Shown: positions 5,120 to 13,333 of the stretch, piece after piece
Position numbering within the stretch: position 1 is the first letter of the stretch
Layout: each line of letters starts with the position of its first letter
From: JBHGBB01 sp041946755
GTDB lineage: Bacteria; UBP4; UBA4092; JAOAEQ01
Assembly (NCBI GenBank): GCA_041946755.1
Contig: JBHGBB010000078.1
Location: forward strand, 1-15,078
Direction of reading: 5' to 3'
Length of the DNA stretch: 15,078 nt
Made by a program: the position numbers and the translations under genes
Notes under the pieces: generated by a model
What the model saw: only the letters and a program-made list of their open reading frames with translations
What the model was told of the DNA's origin: nothing
Databases searched by the model: none

Positions 5120-7423
5120 ATGAATAGCGCGTTTAAGAAATATCGATATACCGAAAAAGTTATTTTTAGTATTGTTATAATCTGTTTCCTGTTATTATTC
5201 ATAACCTATTCGCCGGGGTGGGCGGAATCGAAAGATAAAAAGGTATCGATCCGATATCTCACCTTCGAAACTTCATACCAGCAAATTCTAGGCTTAAAAA
5301 AAATCATTGCCGAATTCGAACGATTGCATCCCAATATCCATGTACAGCTGGAACCGAATTCGGAAGCGTCCCGTATCTTCTTAACCGATATGGCGGCTGG
5401 AACGCCACCGGATGTGATGTATGTTACGAACGAGTTTGTCGCCCAGCTGGTAGCGAAGCAAGGATTGCTGGATTTGAATCCATTAGTCGCCCGGGATTCG
5501 GTCGATTTCTCGATGTTCTTCTCCGAGGTAACAACTGCATTAACGATCGATACCCATCTCTATGCATATCCGATCCATTTTTCGACTAATGCATTGTTTT
5601 ATAATCGGAAGTTGTTTGATAAAGCCGGGATCCCATATCCGGATGAAACCTGGACCTGGGATAAATATAAACAGGTAGCGTTGCAGATGACGAAAGATTT
5701 AAATGGCGATGGTAAAACCGACCAATTCGGAACCTTGATTCCTGATTTCAGATTATTAATCCCCTCGTTCGGCGGGAGTATCTTTAATGCTGATGCAACC
5801 AAATGTACCATCGATTCACCGGAATCAATCGCCGCGGTATCCTGGGCGATGAGTATGTATGGGAAAGCTACACCAACCACCCAACAGACTCAGGATACCA
5901 ATGAAATGCAGTTGTTCGAAAACGACCGGATAGCGTTCTTCATGGGTAGAACCTGGCAACTCGCCCGGCTATCTGCAACCATGAAAGATTTAAACAGCTG
6001 GGATATCGCGCCGACTCCGAAAGGGAAAATCCGGTATTCGGTATTAGCGGTAGGTGGAAATTGTATTGCCCGGGAAAGTAAACATCCAAACGAGACCTGG
6101 GAATTCGTCAAGTTCTATTCCAGCGCTGCCGGACAACGATTGTTAGGCCAGCAGAAAAACTGTGTACCGGCAACGAAAGAAGTTGCGTTCGATCCCAACT
6201 ATTTCATGAGTCCGCCGCCGAAATCGATTAAAGTGTTCACCGATGCGGTAGCATATTCAACGATCGATATTCGGGATACCCCATGGAAAATCGAGTTCGG
6301 TACCCGTATCTGGGATCAGGTGAATGAAAGTATCCGCACCCGCCGGGTTACTCCGGAACAGGGAATTAAACAGATCGAATCGCTGACCAGTAAATTTCTC
6401 GATGAATATCGAGCGAAACCGAAACCGGTTTATACCAACCGCCGGGTCATCGTCGAGAAAGTGAAACAAGCGATCCCATATCTTATTGTATTCGTAATCG
6501 TGTTATTTGTTGCAGTACTTATCGCGCGAAAAAAGTATCCTTGGCTGGAAGGATATCTCTATATTTCGCCATGGATAATCGGATTTATCGTTTTTACTCT
6601 CGCGCCGGTAATCGCGTCGTTCCTGCTGAGTTTCGCTGAATATGATATTATCACCGCACCCCGCTGGGTCGGATTCCTGAATTTTAAAAAACTGTTTGCC
6701 GATGCGTTATTCCGGAAATCGTTGATTAACACCATTTATTATAGTGCGGTAACGGTTCCGCTCGGTATCGTATTCTCGTTATTACTCGCGATGCTGGTAA
6801 ACGTAAAAATCCGGGGCAGTTATACGTTCCGGGTAATCTATTATCTGCCGGCAGTAACTTCCGGCGTTGCGATAAGTCTCTTATGGCGATGGCTGTTTAA
6901 TCCCGATATCGGGTTAATCAACTATTTCTTGAACTGGTTTGGTATCGGCCCGATCGGTTGGCTCACTTCAACCACCTGGGCATTACCGGCAGTGATGATT
7001 ATGTCGGTCTGGGGAAGTTTAGGAGGCCCAATGCTGATTTATCTAGCCGGATTGCAAGGGATCCCCGACCAGCTCTATGAAGCCGCAGATTTAGATGGCG
7101 CGAATGCCTGGCATCGGTTCCGGCATGTAACCATTCCGATGCTAAGTCCGGCGATTTTTTTTAATCTGATTATGGCAATTATCGGGTCGTTCCAGGTATT
7201 CACTACCGTATATGTTATGACTGCTAGCGGAGTTTCGATCGAACCCGGTGGCCCGGCGAATTCAACGCTAGTATATGTGCTCTACTTATACCGGAACGCA
7301 TTTCGCTATTTAGTTATGGGACAAGCCTGCGCGATGGCATGGTTCCTGTTCCTAATCATATTGGTATTAACGTTATTAAACTTTAAACTCGCTCAACGCT
7401 GGGTACATTACGAGCAATCATAA
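5120..7423 (+). CDS. Sugar ABC importer: solute-binding protein fused to permease
   Basis: The 767 residues hold two proteins normally encoded separately. Residues 14-30 are a signal/anchor helix; a site after GWA (35) could be cut, and no lipobox is present. Residues about 43-433 are a family 1 extracellular sugar-binding protein, with GTPPDVMYVTN, FYNRKLFDKAGI, a calcium-loop-like DLNGDGKTD (193-201) and the KFYSSAAGQRLL tail. A helix at 452-470 crosses the membrane. Residues 478-758 are an MalF/UgpA-type permease with the ATPase-contacting EAA loop, EAADLDGANAWHRFRHVTIP (654-673). The receptor is thus tethered beside the channel. The start overlaps the previous gene's stop region (TAATAATG) without a clear SD, implying translational coupling. 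No ATPase gene is in the window. Substrate is probably an oligosaccharide or glycerol-phosphate-like compound, but it cannot be read from sequence. Confidence 0.92.
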   Translation: MNSAFKKYRYTEKVIFSIVIICFLLLFITYSPGWAESKDKKVSIRYLTFETSYQQILGLKKIIAEFERLHPNIHVQLEPNSEASRIFLTDMAAGTPPDVMYVTNEFVAQLVAKQGLLDLNPLVARDSVDFSMFFSEVTTALTIDTHLYAYPIHFSTNALFYNRKLFDKAGIPYPDETWTWDKYKQVALQMTKDLNGDGKTDQFGTLIPDFRLLIPSFGGSIFNADATKCTIDSPESIAAVSWAMSMYGKATPTTQQTQDTNEMQLFENDRIAFFMGRTWQLARLSATMKDLNSWDIAPTPKGKIRYSVLAVGGNCIARESKHPNETWEFVKFYSSAAGQRLLGQQKNCVPATKEVAFDPNYFMSPPPKSIKVFTDAVAYSTIDIRDTPWKIEFGTRIWDQVNESIRTRRVTPEQGIKQIESLTSKFLDEYRAKPKPVYTNRRVIVEKVKQAIPYLIVFVIVLFVAVLIARKKYPWLEGYLYISPWIIGFIVFTLAPVIASFLLSFAEYDIITAPRWVGFLNFKKLFADALFRKSLINTIYYSAVTVPLGIVFSLLLAMLVNVKIRGSYTFRVIYYLPAVTSGVAISLLWRWLFNPDIGLINYFLNWFGIGPIGWLTSTTWALPAVMIMSVWGSLGGPMLIYLAGLQGIPDQLYEAADLDGANAWHRFRHVTIPMLSPAIFFNLIMAIIGSFQVFTTVYVMTASGVSIEPGGPANSTLVYVLYLYRNAFRYLVMGQACAMAWFLFLIILVLTLLNFKLAQRWVHYEQS

Positions 7424-7427
7424 AAAT

Positions 7428-7493
7428 CGTAGACCGTAGACCGTAGACTGTAGACCGGATTTCCCTGTCTACTGTCTACTGACTACTAACTAC
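7428..7493. repeat. Heptamer array forming a hairpin between the two permease genes
   Basis: Left arm: CGTAGAC three times, then TGTAGAC (7428-7455). Right arm: CTGTCTA twice, CTGACTA, CTAACTA (7465-7492). The arms are approximate reverse complements around a 9-base spacer. An A5 run (7422-7426) before and a T5 run (7494-7498) after can extend the stem. In an operon this could reduce read-through or protect the upstream message, making the fusion protein more abundant than the second permease. That role is inference. Confidence 0.8.
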
Positions 7494-7502
7494 TTTTTGA
7501 TT

Positions 7503-8354
7503 ATGGGTTGGACTGAAAGTAAAGAACGAAGAAAAAAAGTTGCGCATCTCGTTGTATTCATTCTGTTGTCGTTCGGTGCGATATTATATCTACTGCCGTT
7601 CTATTGGATGTTGCGCACCTCGTTTATGGAATATGCGCAGTTGAGTAAACTGCCGATGGTTTGGATACCGAGTCCGTTACAACCGGAAAATTTCAGTCGG
7701 GCGTTATCGATGATGGATTTTCCAACCCTCTTAAAAAATACGTTAACGATAACCATTTTATCTATCCTCGGTCAGGTAATCTCCTGTTCCCTGGTAGCGT
7801 TCGGCTTCTCGCGGTTGCGGTTCCCCGGCAGAGAATTTTTATTCTTCCTCGTATTAAGTACCATGATGTTACCGGCGATGGTAACCGAAATCCCGCGGTT
7901 TATTCTATTCCAGCAACTCGGGTGGGTAGATACCTTTTATCCCTTAGTTATCCCGGCATGGTTCGGTGGCAGTGCGTTTTTTATTTTCTTACTCCGCCAG
8001 TTTTTCCGATCGGTTCCTATCGATTTAGATGAAGCGGCACGTATCGATGGCTGCGGGTCGTTCCGTATCTATTCAACGATCATCATGCCATTATCCAAAC
8101 CAGTCTTGGCAACCGTGCTTATTTTCAGTTTCATCTGGAGTTGGAACGATTTCTGGGGTCCTTTGGTATATCTGCGGAGTGCAGAAAAGAAAACATTAGC
8201 GCTGGGTTTACAGGTGTTCCAGGGATTATACCAGACCGAATATCATCATCTCATGGCAGCTTCGTTAGTCGTCCTACTTCCGGTCTTAATTATCTTTATC
8301 GTTGCCCAACGATATTTTATTAAAGGGATCGTTATGACCGGGCTGAAAGGCTAA
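7503..8354 (+). CDS. Sugar ABC importer second permease, MalG/UgpE/AraQ type
   Basis: This is a 283-residue inner-membrane permease with about six helices: near 14-34, 78-101, 111-128, 145-164, 201-220 and 252-272. The EAA loop, EAARIDGCGSFRIYSTIIMP (177-196), contacts the ATPase. Conserved family features include PFYWMLRTSF near the first helix and WSWNDFWGPL (212-221) near the substrate path. It should pair with the permease half of the fusion upstream to form the heterodimeric channel. The ATG at 7503 is chosen; a TTG at 7497 is also in frame. Neither has an SD, which is odd next to the well-marked genes nearby and may relate to the heptamer hairpin ending directly upstream. Length is normal for the family. 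Confidence 0.93.
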   Translation: MGWTESKERRKKVAHLVVFILLSFGAILYLLPFYWMLRTSFMEYAQLSKLPMVWIPSPLQPENFSRALSMMDFPTLLKNTLTITILSILGQVISCSLVAFGFSRLRFPGREFLFFLVLSTMMLPAMVTEIPRFILFQQLGWVDTFYPLVIPAWFGGSAFFIFLLRQFFRSVPIDLDEAARIDGCGSFRIYSTIIMPLSKPVLATVLIFSFIWSWNDFWGPLVYLRSAEKKTLALGLQVFQGLYQTEYHHLMAASLVVLLPVLIIFIVAQRYFIKGIVMTGLKG

Positions 8355-8418
8355 ACAGTTTCTCGCAATGACCGTAAAGCAAATGCATAGGATTTCTTCA
8401 CGAACTTGGTGTTTGATT

Positions 8419-8440
8419 TTCTTGGCGTTCTTGGCGAGGA
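8419..8440 (+). promoter_or_regulatory. Word repeat that supplies the dehydrogenase ribosome binding site
   Basis: TTCTTGGCG occurs twice in tandem (8419-8427, 8428-8436) and runs into GAGGA (8436-8440), nine bases before the ATG at 8450. The tandem 9-mer resembles a common dispersed intergenic word (CGCCAAGAA in reverse complement). The end of the repeat thus doubles as the Shine-Dalgarno site. The rest of the 8355-8449 gap shows nothing else clear. Confidence 0.5.
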
Positions 8441-8449
8441 ATAATTGAT

Positions 8450-9478
8450 ATGGATAAACAAATCAAACAGGTGGTATTAACCCTAGATGGTAAAATAGAA
8501 ATTCAAAATACTGAAATCCCGAAACTAGCAGCGAATGCGATTTTAGTCAAACCGGAATATGGAGTCATCAGTGCAGGGACTGAAACCATGTTAATTCGGG
8601 CCGCACGGGAGAGAAAGATCAAAGCACCGATTGCGTTAGGATATAGTGAAGCAGGGATAGTGGTCGAAGCAGGGAACGAGATTAAATCGGTTAAACCCGG
8701 AGACCGGGTCGCATGTTATGGTGCGCCGTATGTCCATCATGCGGAATTGATCTCAATGTCGAAACATTTATTCTGTCCGATACCGGAACAGGTTACCACA
8801 CGCGATGCTGCGTTTGTTGCATTAGGTACCATCGCGATTCATGGCGTTCGCCAATCAGACCTACGGTTCGGTGAATCGGCGTTAGTGGTTGGATTAGGAT
8901 TAATCGGTCAGATGGTTGCTCAAGTCTGTGTTGCCGCCGGTATAAAAACGATTGTTGCCGATTTGAATCCGCAACGACTGCAGTTAGCCAAACAACTGGG
9001 TGCAGAGTATACGGTAAATCCGGAGGATAAAGATTATCTCGATCGGATTAAAGAGTATACTGATGGGCAAGGTGTTGATGTTGTGTTTCTTTGTTTAGCG
9101 ACAACCGCAACAAAACCGATGGATCAGGCGTTTGATGCGGTACGGTTCCGGGGTAAAGTCGTGATAATCGGAGTACTACCGCTAGAAATCAATCGGGAGC
9201 AGATGTATCAGAAAGAAGCGGAATTGATGATATCTCGTGCAGCTGGTGCCGGTAGATATGATCCGATATATGAAAAAGACGGGTTCGATTTTCCGCATGG
9301 ATATGTCCGCTGGACTGAACATCGGAATATGCAGGAGTTTATTCGGCTATTGGCTAAAGGATTAATTAAAGTCGCACCGTTAGTCAGTAGCGAACATCCA
9401 TTAGCTAAAATACCGGAAGTATATGAACAGCTTGTTACCAGTAATCAGAATATACTGGGAGTAGTCATTAAATATTAA
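8450..9478 (+). CDS. MDR-family dehydrogenase lacking the usual zinc ligands (BchC-like group)
   Basis: This 342-residue medium-chain dehydrogenase/reductase has an N-terminal GroES-like domain (about 1-130) and a Rossmann domain with VVGLGLIGQMVAQ (GxGxxG at 148-153) and Asp171 after beta-2, which favours NAD. At 36-45 the usual catalytic cysteine motif (GICGTD) is replaced by EYGVISAGTE, and no structural four-cysteine lobe is present, so it is probably zinc-independent. The late motif GAGRYDPIYEKDG followed by YVRWTEHRNMQEF is typical of the group that includes bacteriochlorophyllide-dehydrogenase-like and sugar-linked 'bi-domain' oxidoreductases. Those often sit with sugar catabolism or glycan genes. 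It follows the importer on the same strand and may oxidise its sugar product. Substrate is not determinable. SD GAGGA is provided by a word repeat. Confidence 0.88.
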   Translation: MDKQIKQVVLTLDGKIEIQNTEIPKLAANAILVKPEYGVISAGTETMLIRAARERKIKAPIALGYSEAGIVVEAGNEIKSVKPGDRVACYGAPYVHHAELISMSKHLFCPIPEQVTTRDAAFVALGTIAIHGVRQSDLRFGESALVVGLGLIGQMVAQVCVAAGIKTIVADLNPQRLQLAKQLGAEYTVNPEDKDYLDRIKEYTDGQGVDVVFLCLATTATKPMDQAFDAVRFRGKVVIIGVLPLEINREQMYQKEAELMISRAAGAGRYDPIYEKDGFDFPHGYVRWTEHRNMQEFIRLLAKGLIKVAPLVSSEHPLAKIPEVYEQLVTSNQNILGVVIKY

Positions 9479-9518
9479 GTGATGGTATAGAATCTCAAAC
9501 CTATGGGAGTAGAGTTTC

Positions 9519-10313
9519 ATGGAAAATATCAAAATAACTTCCATCGATGGAATTATACTAGAAGCCGCGATACATTATACCCAACAAGACTCTCCCCATG
9601 GTTGCATCATTCTAGCGCATGGAATCACCGCCAATATGGATGCAGGAATCTTCGTGCGGCTGGCGGATAGACTTACGAAAAATGGTTTTCATGTTCTTCG
9701 TTTTTCTTATCGAGGACATGGTAAGAGCGGTGGGACGCAACGAGGAATGACTATCGCCGGAGAGATGCAGGATTTGCTAGCAGTAATTGATTTCGCATCG
9801 GAAAGATTTAAACAACCTACGGCAATCCTGGCGGCTAGTTTTGGCGCGGTTTCGACCTGCCTTTTAATTCCTGATATGAACAAACAGATTCGCGGGATAG
9901 CGCTTTGGAATCCGGTACTTGATTTGAAACGGACGTTTATACATCCGGAGCTTCCCTGGGGAGAAAAATATTTCAATAATGAAAAGGTAGTCAAATTGAT
10001 GTCTGATGGATTTATCCTTCTCAATGGTACGTTTGAATTCGGTCGCGTGCTATGGGAAGAAATGAAATGGTATGAACCGAATCGTTATTTCTTAGAATCA
10101 TCTATTCCATCTATGATTGTTCACGGCGATCGAGACACGTGCATTTCTTACGCTATCGCTCGAGAAGCAGCGCAAAAAAGTCAGCATTGCGATTTTTATA
10201 CTATTGCAGGTTCAGATCATGGTTTTGGCGAAAGAACAGCAGAAGCAGAGGTTATTGATATTACTGCTAATTGGTTGACCAAGTTATTTGGAAAAGATAA
10301 TCCGCATAAATAA
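9519..10313 (+). CDS. Alpha/beta hydrolase, serine aminopeptidase S33-like
   Basis: The 264-residue cytoplasmic hydrolase has a complete triad. Nucleophile Ser107 lies in LAASFGA, Asp206 in VHGDRD and His234 in GSDHGF; the HG oxyanion element is at 34-35. The nucleophile elbow is AxSxG rather than GxSxG. RFSYRGHGKSGG (61-72) is typical of lysophospholipase/S33-like hydrolases, which act on small esters or peptides. A GGGAG site precedes the ATG by nine bases. CCGG occurs only three times here but sixteen times in the next, slightly shorter hydrolase gene, so base habits differ from its neighbour and later acquisition is possible. The two hydrolases are not obvious recent duplicates. Substrate unknown. 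Confidence 0.87.
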   Translation: MENIKITSIDGIILEAAIHYTQQDSPHGCIILAHGITANMDAGIFVRLADRLTKNGFHVLRFSYRGHGKSGGTQRGMTIAGEMQDLLAVIDFASERFKQPTAILAASFGAVSTCLLIPDMNKQIRGIALWNPVLDLKRTFIHPELPWGEKYFNNEKVVKLMSDGFILLNGTFEFGRVLWEEMKWYEPNRYFLESSIPSMIVHGDRDTCISYAIAREAAQKSQHCDFYTIAGSDHGFGERTAEAEVIDITANWLTKLFGKDNPHK

Positions 10314-10440
10314 CTTCGTAGCTTACATAAATGGTATTCTAGATAGCTGTGTTTATCGATAAAAGTTACTGGATACAGTTATCAGAAGCGATACCGACGC
10401 GGGTAATATTTTATTAAAGAAAGGGAAAATATCACTTGGT

Positions 10441-10446
10441 TATAAT
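10441..10446 (+). promoter_or_regulatory. Possible -10 element of the second hydrolase gene
   Basis: A perfect TATAAT lies 43 bases before the ATG at 10489, in the only sizeable gap (175 bases) of this gene run. No convincing -35 hexamer is seen at 16-18 bases. The larger gap suggests that the second hydrolase may have its own promoter. Confidence 0.25.
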
Positions 10447-10488
10447 TCTTTTGTTCCCTAAAGATTCATAACAAGTGAACCGAAACCT

Positions 10489-11244
10489 ATGGAAATTCCG
10501 GTAGCGTTTAAAAATCAAGGATTGCAGATGGTAGGGATCATTCATCGGCCGGACGGGAAAAGCAAATGTCCGGCAGTAGTGTTTTATCATGGTTTCACCG
10601 GGAATAAATCTGATGCCCATTGGGAATTCACCAAATTCGCCCGGAAATTGGCAGCTCAGGGAATCGGGTCTTTGCGGTTCGATTTCCGCCATTCGTGCGA
10701 TAGTGAAGGCGATTTCAGTCAGATGACCATCTCCGGCGAGATTGCGGATGCAATCGCCGGGCTGGATTATATTAGTGTCGAACCTTGGGTTGACCGAACC
10801 CGGGTAGGGGTATTCGGATTAAGTTTGGGTGGGTGCATTGCGGCAATTGTTTCCGGTAGAGATGCGCGGGTGAAATCAACCGTTCTCTGGGCACCGGTAG
10901 GGAAACCTTGGGAAGATTTCTATAATGCCGGGTTACCGAAAGAAAATCCGCCGTTAGAAGAATTAGGCGCGTTATATGTTGGACCTCAATTTCATCAGGA
11001 ATTGCCGGATATCCGGCCGATAGAAGAAATCGTTAAACGGAACCGGCCGGTATTCATTATCCATGGAACTGATGATCAGACAATACCATTTCAGCGCGGG
11101 CAGGAGTATGCAGAAGCGCTGACGAAAGCCGGAAGTAAAACCAAACTGCTACTCATCCCTGGCGGTGACCATACTTTCAGCAAGAAACTGCATGAAGATA
11201 AGGTTATTGAAGAATCGGTCAGGTGGTTCGTTGAAACACTATGA
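10489..11244 (+). CDS. Alpha/beta hydrolase, cinnamoyl/feruloyl esterase-like
   Basis: The 251-residue hydrolase carries Ser112 in the classical elbow GLSLGG (110-115), Asp196 in HGTDDQTIP and His228 in GGDHTF. The oxyanion HG is at 34-35 in FYHGFTGNK. The block RFDFRHSCDSEGDFSQMT (63-80) matches the pattern of intracellular cinnamoyl/feruloyl esterases and related carboxylesterases, with HSCDSEG in place of the usual GHGDSDG-like stretch. No signal peptide is present, so it works in the cytoplasm. As the last gene of the same-strand run after a sugar importer, it could remove ester groups from imported plant-derived compounds. That is inference. It ends 57 bases from the convergent lipoprotein gene; a short GCTAT/ATAGC dyad lies between but is too weak to call a terminator. 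Confidence 0.87.
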   Translation: MEIPVAFKNQGLQMVGIIHRPDGKSKCPAVVFYHGFTGNKSDAHWEFTKFARKLAAQGIGSLRFDFRHSCDSEGDFSQMTISGEIADAIAGLDYISVEPWVDRTRVGVFGLSLGGCIAAIVSGRDARVKSTVLWAPVGKPWEDFYNAGLPKENPPLEELGALYVGPQFHQELPDIRPIEEIVKRNRPVFIIHGTDDQTIPFQRGQEYAEALTKAGSKTKLLLIPGGDHTFSKKLHEDKVIEESVRWFVETL

Positions 11245-11301
11245 TTAGTTCTACTGTATTAAAAAGCTATCATAGCAGATTGAAAATTAAAGGAATGTAA
11301 G

Positions 11302-13311
11302 TTAATTAAAGAAACTCGTTCCATCCATATCCGGTCCTTTTTCTAGGCCTAGAAGATGCAGGATAGTGGGTGCCATATCCTGGATTGCAGGATTGGTTCG
11401 GTCTATCTTTCGGTTGGATAGCATAATTCCGGGAGTAATTTCCGGGGCGAAAGAACAATGGTCTCCGCTCCATTTGCGTTGGTTAACTTCGATAATATCT
11501 TTCGGGGTACCGCCGAGTGCCGTTTGCCAAGAAGTCCGATATCCATCGTTATGGCCGACGACCATATCTCCGGATTCAGGTGCTTGTGCTCCATGGAAAA
11601 TCTCTTCCCGTTTATAGACATTGTACCAGACTCGTTCACCATTCAAAGGATTCTTAAATTGTTTCATCTTTTGAATTATCTCATCTCGCACACTCTCGAA
11701 TTCCGCGCCCGGAACCACGATCCCCTGCCCTTCCCGACCCTGCAGATTGATATAGATTTCGCTTAATCCAACCGCATAGGCTTTGGTTCTACTCCAATCA
11801 ACATGCTCGAAGAATGTCCCCTGGCCAAAAAACTGGCTTAGATTCTTTTCCTGATATTCGGCATTAGGCTGCAATTTCATAAACCCATTTTGCACCAGCC
11901 AGGTATTGGTATTAACCGTATATCGCCAGGTATGGAATCCATGGTCGGAGAGAACGATTAAGGTCGTATTCGGCCCGATTTCTTTCATTACTTTTCCAGT
12001 AAATTCATCCATCTTCTGATATACCTTCAGAATGGTATCCCCATATTTTTCAGCGCCATCTTTGGTATACATCGGATGTTTCGGGTCAAGATACCGGAAA
12101 AACATATGCTGGGCTCGGTCGGTACTTTCAAAAACGGAAATAAATAGATTGGAATCGGTCTTCTTTAACAAATCTAATGCCTGCTGACTGCGTCGATTAA
12201 AAACATCATAAAGGTCTTCCAGGAAGGTATCTTCATCAATCCGATTCTCATTCAACCCCCAGGTCTCTTCCGCCCAACCGATAGTCTTATAAGGGCCATA
12301 TTGTTTGGCTAATTGTTTGGAGAACTCCGGTGGATAACTGATTTGGAACGGTGGATTCGCCGGATTGAAATTTATCGGGCAGAGGTATAATTTAAATTCC
12401 GGTTCTAGAGAAATCAGATAGAACCGGCCGATGCCGCTAACACTCCGGATAGGTAATAGTTTAAAATCTACGGTAAACCAATCGCTCCATTGCCGGAGTC
12501 CGATCGTTTGCTGTTTCCCTTGCAAATCCAGAGTAACCTTTTTATTCTGTCGATCGATTTTGATATGGAGCGGAACGGTAGCATCGACTCTTGCTTCCGG
12601 TTTTTTCATGAACCGATTCCGAGGTCCGATAACTCTGGTATCGATTTCGTTATTCTTAATCTCAACTTTAATAATCTTCCCGCCCATCTCGGTATCGGCA
12701 TCAGTTACCGCATCGGAATAGAACGAAAAGGTTCCTTGGGTTCCGCGAATATCCGGAACGCCTAATCCGGAAATCATTTCACCGGAACATTCTTCCGCCG
12801 GGAATGTATCCGGACAATGAAATACTACGGTATGAATATTCTGCTGCCGGGTATATTCCCATAGCGGTACTCCTTGCCGATTATTAATCACTTTCGGCTG
12901 CTTCAGCGGGAATCGCCATTTACCCAGATTAATGAATTTATCGGGAAATATCGGAGTATCAACCGCCATTTCCGGCATATAGGTTTCAGGGTTGCGTTTT
13001 AAAAAATCATAGATCCCATGTTTCCCCGGATTGGACCCGGTGATAAAGGTTGCCCAGGATACCGGGGATTCGGCTGGATTGGTGGTCTGAAGTTGACTAT
13101 ACCCGCCTAATTCCGCTAGTTTCGAGAAGTTCGGTAGTTTGCCTTCTTTCATCCATTTTTCGGTTAATCCGGCATCCATACCATCAAAACCTAGAACGAC
13201 TACTCGCTGCGGAAGAGATTTATATTGGGTTTGCCCTTTTTTACCGCAACTCATTATCCCAACTATTAAACATAGGCTGATACATCCAATTAACCACTTA
13301 TATTTGTACAT
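11302..13311 (-). CDS. Lipoprotein of the type I phosphodiesterase/alkaline phosphatase superfamily
   Basis: The 669-residue protein has a lipoprotein signal peptide: a hydrophobic run (7-20) and a lipobox ending at Cys22 (IMSCGKKG), so it is anchored on the outer face of a membrane. The bimetal site of the type I phosphodiesterase/nucleotide pyrophosphatase family is complete. Asp43 lies in GFDGMD, the probable nucleophile Ser82 in NPAESPVSWATFITG, Asp398 and His402 in STDRAQHMF, Asp456 and His457 in LSDHGFHTW, and His618 in GDHCSF. Residues about 215-330 form a beta-rich insert between the metal half-sites. It is a metal-dependent phosphoester, phosphonate or sulfate hydrolase; which one cannot be told. 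AGGAG lies about eight bases upstream of the ATG. It probably shares a transcript with the membrane protein gene upstream (13395-13835), although a hairpin repeat separates them. Confidence 0.9.
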   Translation of the reverse strand: MYKYKWLIGCISLCLIVGIMSCGKKGQTQYKSLPQRVVVLGFDGMDAGLTEKWMKEGKLPNFSKLAELGGYSQLQTTNPAESPVSWATFITGSNPGKHGIYDFLKRNPETYMPEMAVDTPIFPDKFINLGKWRFPLKQPKVINNRQGVPLWEYTRQQNIHTVVFHCPDTFPAEECSGEMISGLGVPDIRGTQGTFSFYSDAVTDADTEMGGKIIKVEIKNNEIDTRVIGPRNRFMKKPEARVDATVPLHIKIDRQNKKVTLDLQGKQQTIGLRQWSDWFTVDFKLLPIRSVSGIGRFYLISLEPEFKLYLCPINFNPANPPFQISYPPEFSKQLAKQYGPYKTIGWAEETWGLNENRIDEDTFLEDLYDVFNRRSQQALDLLKKTDSNLFISVFESTDRAQHMFFRYLDPKHPMYTKDGAEKYGDTILKVYQKMDEFTGKVMKEIGPNTTLIVLSDHGFHTWRYTVNTNTWLVQNGFMKLQPNAEYQEKNLSQFFGQGTFFEHVDWSRTKAYAVGLSEIYINLQGREGQGIVVPGAEFESVRDEIIQKMKQFKNPLNGERVWYNVYKREEIFHGAQAPESGDMVVGHNDGYRTSWQTALGGTPKDIIEVNQRKWSGDHCSFAPEITPGIMLSNRKIDRTNPAIQDMAPTILHLLGLEKGPDMDGTSFFN

Positions 13312-13333
13312 TTTACGCTCCTAAATAATAGTA

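Noticed and set aside
11245..11301. Bidirectional terminator between the convergent hydrolase and phosphodiesterase genes.
   Set aside because: Only a 5-bp GCTAT/ATAGC dyad with an A-run on one side is present, too weak to call.
12431..12765. Two overlapping plus-strand frames opposite the phosphodiesterase lipoprotein gene.
   Set aside because: They lie inside a well-supported gene on the other strand and look like shadow frames with biased composition.
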